Assembly (NCBI GenBank): GCA_046565785.1
Contig: JBKHXZ010000158.1
Coordinates: 1-5,563, forward strand
Reading direction: 5' to 3'
DNA length: 5,563 nt
DNA from: DATHWB01 sp046565785
GTDB lineage: Bacteria; Actinomycetota; Acidimicrobiia; Spongiisociales; ZC4RG35
Made by a program: the position numbers and the translations under genes. Positions 1-5,440 of this stretch are shown in pieces. Numbering within the stretch: position 1 is the stretch's first letter; each line of letters begins with the position of its first letter. The notes below the pieces were generated by a model. It saw only the letters and a program-made list of their open reading frames with translations, did not search any database and had not been told where the DNA came from.

Positions 1-363
1 GGAACCGACGGCTTTCGTCGCTTCGCCCTGGAGCGACCCCACCTGTATCGGTTGAACTTCGAACAAACCCTGCTCGCACCACCAGGAGTAGTTCCGCCGT
101 GGGCGGCATCAGGTCGGCGAGCTCGCACGTCTCTGCATCGATGGACGGCTCGCCTCGCCGCCCACCATTCCCACATCGACGCCGACGACACCGTGATCCA
201 GTTCCACGCCCTTTGTCAGGGCCTGGCCAGCACAGAGATCAACGGAGTGATGGGAGCGATGGGAGCGAGCGACCTGGATCGACATTGGCATGAGTCGCTG
301 ACGGCGTACGTCACCGGGTTGGTGGTCACCGCTCGGGCCGACACCACCTTTCGCCGGTCATAG
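1..363 (+). CDS. TetR/AcrR-type transcriptional regulator, C-terminal part (5' end outside window)
   Basis: The frame is open from the first base and ends at TAG 361-363, giving the last 120 residues of a protein whose N-terminal DNA-binding domain lies outside the window. The visible part starts with a helix of the form F-x-x-F-A-L-E-R-P-H-L-Y-R-L-N-F. This is the usual helix (FA..hP.LYrl.F) at the start of many TetR ligand-binding domains. Later comes FHALCQGLASTEING, which resembles the 'W..lHGl..le..G' signature of the WHG-type TetR C-terminal domain. A TTG at 52 could be read as a start, but the TetR-like match continues upstream of it, so the gene is treated as truncated by the window edge. 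The ligand and targets are unknown. A regulator of this type often controls adjacent genes, so the downstream acetyltransferase is a possible target (inference). The family call rests on the C-terminal pattern only. Confidence 0.72.
   Translation, partial: GTDGFRRFALERPHLYRLNFEQTLLAPPGVVPPWAASGRRARTSLHRWTARLAAHHSHIDADDTVIQFHALCQGLASTEINGVMGAMGASDLDRHWHESLTAYVTGLVVTARADTTFRRS
249..268 (+). repeat. In-frame 9-bp tandem duplication inside the TetR gene
   Basis: GATGGGAGC occurs twice back to back (249-257 and 258-266) and is followed by GA, so the 9-base period runs for 20 bases. It lies in frame and encodes Met-Gly-Ala twice, just after the conserved Gly of the WHG-like motif. It looks like a small slippage duplication that keeps the reading frame. 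Confidence 0.8.
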
Positions 364-368
364 GCGGT

Positions 369-397
369 CGGGTGACGCCCGAAACCCAAATCTGGGT
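369..397. repeat. Two adjacent small inverted repeats in the gap between TetR and GNAT genes
   Basis: The first is CGGG (369-372), a 5-base loop, then CCCG (378-381). The second is ACCCA (384-388), AATC, then TGGGT (393-397), which is a perfect 5-bp stem with a 4-base loop. They begin six bases after the TetR stop codon and fall in the only gene-free gap of the window (364-444). No T-tract follows, so a classical Rho-independent terminator is not supported. They could be a weak terminator, a processing site or an operator for a TetR-family dimer. No convincing -35/-10 pair or strong ribosome binding site was seen in the rest of the gap. Confidence 0.35.
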
Positions 398-444
398 GAT
401 GACCACCGATGCCGGATGGCTGGTCGATCACGCATCGTGGTGCC

Positions 445-969
445 ATGACCACTGAAACCATTGTGATTCGACCTGCCTCCTTGGCCGATGCTCCGACGCT
501 GGCCTGGTTCGCGGCCACCACCTTCATGGCCACCTATGCCGGGAAGGTGTCGGACGACGACCTGATCGGCTACGTGGGTCCTGCGTTCACCAGCGCTCGC
601 ATGACCGCCGAGATCGAAAACCATCACGTCCTCGTGGCCGAAGCCGACCGGGCGATGATCGGCTATGCCCTCCTGCGCGAAGGCAACGTCCCCGGGTTCG
701 TTCCCGGTGACCATCCGATCGAGCTGGGACGGCTCTACGTGGCGGCCGCCGCCCAGCGCAGCGGCATCGGGACCCGCTTGTTCACCGCCGCACTCGCCCA
801 TGCCGCCGCACAAGGACACGACACGATTTGGCTGACCGTATGGGAACGGAACCCCGGAGCGATCGCCGCCTACCGGCGTTGGGGCCTCGACACCGTGGGG
901 ACAGTGAGCTTCCCTTTCGGAAGCGAAATGCATCGCGACCTGGTCATGGCCCGCCAGCTGACGCCATGA
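445..969 (+). CDS. GNAT-family N-acetyltransferase, PaiA-like
   Basis: This 174-residue protein is a typical single-domain GNAT that transfers acetyl from acetyl-CoA to an amine in the cytoplasm. The acetyl-CoA pyrophosphate loop is visible at residues 104-109 (Q-R-S-G-I-G, the Q/R-x-x-G-x-G/A motif), preceded by strand IELGRLYV (92-99). Motif B follows as WLTVWERNPGAIAAYRRWG (129-147), with the Asn and Tyr that normally border the CoA thiol. The 'LTVWERN.gAiaaYrrwG...vGtvsFpfG' pattern and the N-terminal TF-x-x-T-Y segment resemble PaiA-type polyamine acetyltransferases. Polyamine acetylation is therefore a guess, and other amines are possible. ATG 445 was chosen over ATG 409 because the domain's first strand (IVIRP) starts right after it. 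Neither start has a clear ribosome binding site. The stop overlaps the next gene's start (ATGA, 966-969), indicating an operon and coupled translation. Confidence 0.85.
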   Translation: MTTETIVIRPASLADAPTLAWFAATTFMATYAGKVSDDDLIGYVGPAFTSARMTAEIENHHVLVAEADRAMIGYALLREGNVPGFVPGDHPIELGRLYVAAAAQRSGIGTRLFTAALAHAAAQGHDTIWLTVWERNPGAIAAYRRWGLDTVGTVSFPFGSEMHRDLVMARQLTP

Positions 970-1580
970 ATCTTCCGCTCGAAATGGCGCTGACCGCCGC
1001 CTTGGCCACCACCACGGTGACACTGTGGACGGTCCGTATCGCGGTCACCGCCCGCGGCTCGAAAGCCTGGGCGTCGGCGTTGGCCGCCATCGAAGCGATG
1101 CTCTTCATCGTGGCGTTCTCCCGGCTGATCGGTGGCCTCGATTCGCCGCATCTGATCGTGGCGTACGGGACGGGGATGGCGATCGGAACCTGGGCCGGCC
1201 TGTCGCTCGACGGCAAGCTCAACCCGCAGCTGAGCCGGGTCGACATCTTCGATGCCAGCGGCGAGGCGATCGACGCCATCGTCGCCGCCGGATACCCGTT
1301 CACCCGCTCCGACGGATTCGGTTCCGAAGGGCGGGTGGCGGTGGCGTCGGTCGTCACCAGCGAATCCCGCGTCGAACAGCTCATCGACACCGTCGTGTCC
1401 TCCGGAGCGGACACGTTCTGGACGGTGGCTCCGGTGCGGCGAGCCGACGAGATTCGAGTACCCGGAGGACACCGCCAGCCGGGCACCCGAGCCCTGTCAC
1501 CGCGGGTTCGGCATCGACGGACAGAAGCCCTGCCTCAGCCCACCGTCCCCCAGCGAACGCACGCCGCTGCCCAGGTATAA
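966..1580 (+). CDS. UPF0316-type integral membrane protein (DUF5698 + DUF2179-like)
   Basis: A 204-residue protein of unknown function. The N-terminal half holds three hydrophobic helices at about residues 6-27, 35-55 and 61-80. They carry the family-like pattern TVRI...RG.KAWA..LA.IEA.LFIVAFSRLI and the Gly-rich VAYGTGMAIGTWAG segment of DUF5698. A soluble domain follows (about 90-162), with GEAIDAIVAAGYPFTRSDG.GSEG and DTFWTVAPVRRA, resembling the DUF2179-like C-terminal domain of UPF0316 proteins. The start ATG lies inside the GNAT stop (ATGA), so it is probably translated from the same message. Residues from about 165 to 204 are an Arg/Pro/His/Gln-rich tail that does not look like the family. 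Its last 46 bases run antisense through the 3' end of the convergent KAS III-like gene. The tail may result from a lost stop codon. Family call fairly secure; the function is unknown. Confidence 0.78.
   Translation: MNLPLEMALTAALATTTVTLWTVRIAVTARGSKAWASALAAIEAMLFIVAFSRLIGGLDSPHLIVAYGTGMAIGTWAGLSLDGKLNPQLSRVDIFDASGEAIDAIVAAGYPFTRSDGFGSEGRVAVASVVTSESRVEQLIDTVVSSGADTFWTVAPVRRADEIRVPGGHRQPGTRALSPRVRHRRTEALPQPTVPQRTHAAAQV
1494..1524. terminator. Weak inverted repeat near the convergent gene ends, possible terminator
   Basis: CTGTC (1494-1498) and GACAG (1520-1524) could pair around a 21-base loop. A second short pair, GGGC (1481-1484) and GCCC (1491-1494), lies next to it. On the - strand these sit just past the KAS III-like stop codon (1535-1537), where the operon transcript should end. 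Stems are short and there is no T-tract, so this is only a candidate. It lies inside the coding tail of the + strand membrane protein gene. Confidence 0.2.
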
Positions 1581-2551
1581 CCGGTGCCGGCGGCGATCAG
1601 GAGCACCAGGTCGCCGTCGGTCACCCGTCCCTGACGGGCTGCCCGATCCAGTGCGAGCAGCGGGTCGACCCCGCTCATGTGGCCGGTGTCGTCGAGATAG
1701 ATCGCATCGTCTTCGGTCTTGCCGAGGGCATGCAACATCGCACGGTGTGCCGACCGCTTCATGTGGATCCCGCACACCAGGTCGACGTCGGCCAACGTGG
1801 CGTTGGAACGCGAGAGGGCTTCGGTAGCCACCTGGGTGAACCGCGGCAACGTCACCGGATCCAGGCGCTCTTTCATCGACGCCGGATCGGGGACGTCGAG
1901 AAAATGCATCCGCCCATCCACCGTTTGGTGCGACGCCGGGAGAACCGACCCGCCGGCCGGAACCTTCACGTCGAGTGAGAACGAGCCGTCCGACACGGTC
2001 GACGCCCCGAGCACCAGGCTGCGATCGGTGTCGGCTTCGAACAGGGCGGCCACCGCCCCATCACCGAAGTTGAACATGAACCGGGAACGCTCGTTGGCGT
2101 AGTCGAGCAGATACGACTCCCGCGAGGCGGCGACGGCCAGCACCCGGCGCATCTCCGGCTCGGCCCGTAGCAGGTCGCGCACCACTCGCACCGCCACTGG
2201 TGACCCGCAGGAGACATAGTCCAGCTCCAAGCCGAATACGTCCCCGGCATCGAGGCGATGTGCGATCCATGGTGCGGCCTGCCAGACGGCATGGTCTTTC
2301 CACGTCGAGCCGAAATAGACCACCGCATCGAGTGACGTCGGATCCAGCTCTGTCTCGACGATCAAACGCTGGGCGGCGGCCACCGCCATGTCCGAAATGT
2401 GTTCGTCCGGTGCGGCGATGTGCTTGCCGGTCAGCCCGAAACGTTCGATGAGAATGTGCTCGGGGATGCCCGAGACCTCGGCGATCTCGCCGGACGTCAT
2501 CCATCGCCTCGGCAGATACGAGGCGAGTGCGGTGATGCCCACCGTCCTCAT
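1535..2551 (-). CDS. FabH-like (KAS III, thiolase-fold) 3-oxoacyl synthase family protein
   Basis: A 338-residue protein, close to the usual KAS III length, covering both halves of the thiolase fold. Near the N-terminus, residues 32-48 (ILIERFGLTGKHIAAPDE-type) match the FabH segment 'WIvtRtGIrERhIAaP'. However, the Trp that stacks on CoA adenine in E. coli FabH is Ile33; the adjacent Arg is kept (Arg37). The active-site Cys is Cys115 in VSCGSP, and NFGDGAVA (161-168) is the usual GDGA strand. The C-terminal catalytic His is His263 in GIHMKRS, replacing HQAN. By ungapped comparison of TGHMSGVDPLLAL with FabH YGNTSAASIPLAL, the catalytic Asn is replaced by His291. The protein ends in the canonical glycine-rich GTGYTW strand. 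KAS III enzymes condense an acyl-CoA with malonyl-ACP/CoA; related ones act as acyltransferases or in head-to-head condensation. It is last in the operon, with its ATG overlapping the TetR stop by 4 bases. The exact reaction is not predictable. Confidence 0.85.
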   Translation of the reverse strand: MRTVGITALASYLPRRWMTSGEIAEVSGIPEHILIERFGLTGKHIAAPDEHISDMAVAAAQRLIVETELDPTSLDAVVYFGSTWKDHAVWQAAPWIAHRLDAGDVFGLELDYVSCGSPVAVRVVRDLLRAEPEMRRVLAVAASRESYLLDYANERSRFMFNFGDGAVAALFEADTDRSLVLGASTVSDGSFSLDVKVPAGGSVLPASHQTVDGRMHFLDVPDPASMKERLDPVTLPRFTQVATEALSRSNATLADVDLVCGIHMKRSAHRAMLHALGKTEDDAIYLDDTGHMSGVDPLLALDRAARQGRVTDGDLVLLIAAGTGYTWAAACVRWGTVG

Positions 2552-3177
2552 CGACGGATTCCGAGCCCGCGGGCGATGAACGCCATCAGCTGATCTACCA
2601 GCTCGCCCGGAACTTCCTTGTTGCCCGACCACAGGATCCAACGCATTCCCACCAACTCACCCACACCCATGAGGGCGTAGGCGATCAACTCGGGGTCGGC
2701 CTCGGCTACTTCCCCCCGCTGCATGGCCGAGCGCAGCGCCTCGACGTATCCCTCGGCGATCTTCTCGTAATGGCGATGCAGCGCAGCGGGTGAGGCGAAT
2801 TCAGCCTGACGGATCACTCGATACAGGGCTGGATGCTCGGCGGTGAAACGAAAGAAGCCCTCGAAGCCGTAACGCTCCGCTTCCTCCCGGTTGGCGCCCC
2901 GGGCGGCACCTTCGGCCATCGCTCGCCGTACCCGTCGGTTCAGGTCGTCGACCAGGTCGTCGAAGATCGCCTGCTTGGACTCCCAGTAGCGGTAGAAGGT
3001 GCCTTGGGAGACCGAGGCCCGTTCGGTGATCTTGACGATCGAAGCCTGTTCCCACCCGTAGGCGGCGAACACTTCTTCGGCGGCCTCCAACAGGCGGGCC
3101 CGGGTCGCCGCCCCCCGGGCAGTCAGTGGCGACCCGTCGACCGAGGTCGGGGACGGTGTTGGTTCGACGGTCGTCAT
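2548..3177 (-). CDS. TetR/AcrR-type transcriptional regulator
   Basis: A 209-residue one-component repressor, normal for the family. After a 20-residue Pro/Ser/Thr-rich N-terminus, the DNA-binding domain runs over about residues 21-70. It has ATRARLLEAAEEVFAAYGWEQAS leading into the helix-turn-helix IVKITERASVSQGTFYRYWESK (about 47-68). This is a textbook TetR recognition-helix pattern (vs.GtfYryw.sKe.if). The ligand-binding part includes FEGFFRFTAEHPALYRVIRQAEF, a common helix in regulators that sense acyl-CoA or other small ligands. ATG 3177 is the start: the match begins just after it and a strong GGGGAGG lies four bases upstream. It overlaps the ligase stop and the next gene's start by 4 bases each. 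Being embedded in the operon suggests it controls this operon from the upstream promoter outside the window, perhaps sensing the pathway's substrate or CoA ester (inference). Confidence 0.9.
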   Translation of the reverse strand: MTTVEPTPSPTSVDGSPLTARGAATRARLLEAAEEVFAAYGWEQASIVKITERASVSQGTFYRYWESKQAIFDDLVDDLNRRVRRAMAEGAARGANREEAERYGFEGFFRFTAEHPALYRVIRQAEFASPAALHRHYEKIAEGYVEALRSAMQRGEVAEADPELIAYALMGVGELVGMRWILWSGNKEVPGELVDQLMAFIARGLGIRR

Positions 3178-4661
3178 GTGTCCTCCCCGACCAGCTCTCG
3201 CTTCAGGATCTTGTTCATCGCCGAACGCGGCAAGGCATCCACGAAATGCACCTGGCGCGGGACTTTGAATGTGGCCAGCCGCTCCCGACACCAGGCGATC
3301 AACTCTTCGGCGGAGGCGTCGTGGCCGTCCCGCAGGACGACGACGGCCCGGCCGATTTCGCCCCAGCGCTCGTCCGGCACGCCGACCACCGCGGCTTCGA
3401 CCACCGCCGGATGGGCGCCGAGCACCGACTCGACTTCTGCGGGATACACGTTCTCCCCACCGGAGATGTACATGTCCTTGACTCGGTCGCGAATCCGATA
3501 GAACCCTTCGTCGTCGCGTTCGGCCACGTCGCCGGTGCGCAGCCATCCGTCGACGAGCGCTTCTCGGGTCGCCTCCGGATTCCGCCAATACCCGGCGAAT
3601 ACCGACGGCCCCCCCACCACCAGTTCACCGGTCCCGGGACCTTCGATGAAAATCCCAGACTCGGTGTCTGCCAGCGCGACCTGGACGTGCGGATACGGCT
3701 TGCCGGCATAGCCCACCTTGCGGGCGACGTCCTCGGGCGGAAGCCCCAACACGTTGGGGGAGGCTTCGGTCAGGCCGTACCCCTGGATGAGTTGAACGCC
3801 GCGGCGGTGCCAGCGTTCGATCAGCGGCTCGGGCATGGGAGCCCCTCCCACCACGGCCGTCCGCAACGAAGTCAGGTCGGCGGCGGCAAAGCCGGGTGCC
3901 TCGGCCATGAACAGATAGGTGGCGGGAACGCCCATCATCGTGGTCACCCGCTCGGAAGCGATGAGCTGTAGCGCGCGTTCCGGGTCGAAATCCGGCTCGA
4001 GGACCACGGTCGCCCCTTTCCACCAGGCGAGCAGGGGCTGAACGTTCCATCCGCCGATGTGGAACTGGGGAAGCACCTGCAAGACGGTGTCGAACGTGGT
4101 CACGTCCATCACCCGGTCGATGGCGAGGTTGGTCCAGAACGTGTTGGCATGGGTGACCAGGGCTCCCTTGGGTCGCCCGGTCGTACCTGAGGTGTAGATC
4201 AGAAAGAGCGGATCGTGGTCGCCCACCCTCACCTTCGGTGCGGGGGATGGCAGTGCCATCTCGCGCAGGTCACGGATCTCCGGCTCCACGCCGGCCTGTG
4301 CCAGTGCCTCCCGTGCCAGGTGGTTCAGGGGTCGGTCGACGACGAACAGCGAGACCTCGGCATCGTCCAACTGGTAAGCGATCTCACCGGCAGTCAGACG
4401 CCAATTGACGGGCACCATGATCGCCCCGGTCTTGGCGCAGGCGAAGAGGACATCGACGTACTCGGGTCGGTTCTCGGCGAGGACTGCCACCCGGTCTCCG
4501 ACGCCCACGCCCCGCTCCGCCAACTCGGAGGCCAAGGCATCGGCACGGGCGGCGAGCTCGCGATACGTGCTGGCCACTCCTTCGAACAGGATGGCCGTAC
4601 GGTCGGGGGTGAGGGCCGCCCGATCGTCGATCCAGCGCCCGATGGTCATATCGCCGCTCAT
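3174..4661 (-). CDS. AMP-dependent acyl-CoA ligase (ANL superfamily)
   Basis: This 495-residue enzyme activates a carboxylic acid with ATP to an acyl-AMP and then to its CoA thioester. All core ANL motifs are visible: the phosphate-binding loop YTSGTTGRPKG at 156-166, LPQFHIGGWN (197-206), GYGLTEAS (294-301), the hinge-side GWLRTGD (372-378), and DRVKDMYISGGENVYPAEVE (392-411). The C-terminal catalytic lysine is Lys484 in PRSAMNKILKREL. The Gly that usually precedes this Lys (GK) is Asn here, a variant that I believe occurs in some other CoA ligases. Length and motifs fit medium-chain or aromatic/cyclic acid CoA ligases. The substrate cannot be assigned. ATG 4661 overlaps the hydrolase stop (ATGA); ATG 4649, four codons in, is an alternative start. 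Its neighbours (importer permease, hydrolase, KAS III-like enzyme) suggest it primes an imported acid for breakdown or modification. Confidence 0.93.
   Translation of the reverse strand: MSGDMTIGRWIDDRAALTPDRTAILFEGVASTYRELAARADALASELAERGVGVGDRVAVLAENRPEYVDVLFACAKTGAIMVPVNWRLTAGEIAYQLDDAEVSLFVVDRPLNHLAREALAQAGVEPEIRDLREMALPSPAPKVRVGDHDPLFLIYTSGTTGRPKGALVTHANTFWTNLAIDRVMDVTTFDTVLQVLPQFHIGGWNVQPLLAWWKGATVVLEPDFDPERALQLIASERVTTMMGVPATYLFMAEAPGFAAADLTSLRTAVVGGAPMPEPLIERWHRRGVQLIQGYGLTEASPNVLGLPPEDVARKVGYAGKPYPHVQVALADTESGIFIEGPGTGELVVGGPSVFAGYWRNPEATREALVDGWLRTGDVAERDDEGFYRIRDRVKDMYISGGENVYPAEVESVLGAHPAVVEAAVVGVPDERWGEIGRAVVVLRDGHDASAEELIAWCRERLATFKVPRQVHFVDALPRSAMNKILKRELVGEDT
3182..3188 (-). 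promoter_or_regulatory. Strong ribosome binding site for the operon's TetR gene
   Basis: On the - strand GGGGAGG precedes ATG 3177 by four bases (ACAC). It decides the TetR start and sits inside the last codons of the acyl-CoA ligase gene. This is among the clearest Shine-Dalgarno matches in the window, so the regulator may be translated independently as well as by coupling. Confidence 0.75.
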
Positions 4662-5440
4662 GGTCGTTCCAGGAAGTCGATGATCAGGCCGGCCACGTGG
4701 TCTGGATCCTCCCAGAACATCAGGTGTCCTCCGTTGATCGTGACGACTTCGGCCCCGGGAATGCGCTCGGCGAGAACGGCGGCGTTGCGTACGTCGACCA
4801 CCCGGTCGTCCGTCCCGTGGAGGATCAGCGTGGGCACACCGATGACGCCCTCACCCGCCTCGAATGTGGTCCCGGCCACCGCTTGTGCCTGCCATCCGGC
4901 CGGATCCTGCGGATGGGCGGTCCGATGGAACATGATCCGCTCGACGACCGCCGGATCCGGATCGGTACCCAGCGCGTTGACGACGAAGGCCCGAAGCGCA
5001 TCGCGCGGATCCATCGTCGCCGACCGACCGAGCAGGTCGACGGTCACCTGCGGCATGGGATACGCCTCCGGACCCCCCGGGGTGGTCGACATGAGCACCA
5101 GGCATTCGACCCGTTCGGGATGGGCGACGGCCATTTCCTGGGCGATCATTCCTCCCAGACTGGTGCCGACGACATGGGCACGGTCCACGCCCGCCGCCTC
5201 GAGTACGGCAAGCGCGTCTCCCATCATCTGGGCGGCGTCGTACGGCCCCGGCGGGACGTCGGATTCGCCGATCCCCCGATTGTCGAACGAGATCACCCGA
5301 AAGTGGGTGGCGAGCAGCGGGACCAGCGGCTCCCACCCCCATCGGGCATATCCGAGACCGTGGATCAGCAGGACGGGCGGTCCGTCCCCGTGGGAAGACC
5401 AGGCGATGCCAACCCCGTTCGAGTCGGCCCGATCACTCAC
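4658..5440 (-). CDS. Alpha/beta-fold hydrolase
   Basis: A 260-residue single-domain hydrolase with the full fold signature. It has the oxyanion-side HG motif in LLIHGLG (24-30), DNRGIGESD (53-61), and the nucleophile elbow GTSLGG (92-97) with Ser94. The acid is probably Asp212 in HGTDDRVV, and the catalytic His is His239 in NGGHLMFWEDP. This layout is shared by enol-lactone hydrolases (PcaD-like), esterases and C-C bond hydrolases of ring-cleavage pathways, and sequence alone does not separate them. GTG 5440 is chosen because a strong GGGGGAGGG lies six bases upstream and the conserved domain starts soon after. An ATG at 5485 in the same frame would lie far inside the permease gene. It overlaps the LivM-like stop by 8 bases and the ligase start by 4, so it belongs to the transporter-ligase operon. 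No signal peptide is seen, so it is probably cytoplasmic. Confidence 0.9.
   Translation of the reverse strand: MSDRADSNGVGIAWSSHGDGPPVLLIHGLGYARWGWEPLVPLLATHFRVISFDNRGIGESDVPPGPYDAAQMMGDALAVLEAAGVDRAHVVGTSLGGMIAQEMAVAHPERVECLVLMSTTPGGPEAYPMPQVTVDLLGRSATMDPRDALRAFVVNALGTDPDPAVVERIMFHRTAHPQDPAGWQAQAVAGTTFEAGEGVIGVPTLILHGTDDRVVDVRNAAVLAERIPGAEVVTINGGHLMFWEDPDHVAGLIIDFLERP

Noticed and set aside
52..363. Complete small gene starting at TTG 52
   Set aside because: The TetR-like helix pattern continues upstream of this codon to the window edge, so this is the end of a longer gene.
358..1023. A 221-codon open frame on the - strand
   Set aside because: It is antisense to the GNAT gene, which shows all family motifs on the + strand. 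The reverse translation is Gly/Arg/His-rich with no domain.
1025..1978. A 317-codon + strand frame bridging the membrane protein and KAS III-like genes
   Set aside because: It crosses two well-supported genes in another frame or strand and gives an Arg/His-rich product without domain features.
2552..2641. Longer start for the KAS III-like gene at 2641
   Set aside because: The added 30 residues overlap the TetR C-terminus and do not match the family. MRTVGITALASYLP at 2551 is a normal KAS III N-terminus, and its ATG overlaps the TetR stop exactly.
3178..3588. Extension of the TetR gene upstream to a start at 3588
   Set aside because: The extra 137 residues are out of frame with the ligase gene they overlap and are Arg/Gly-rich. 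ATG 3177 has a strong ribosome binding site and begins the TetR-like protein.
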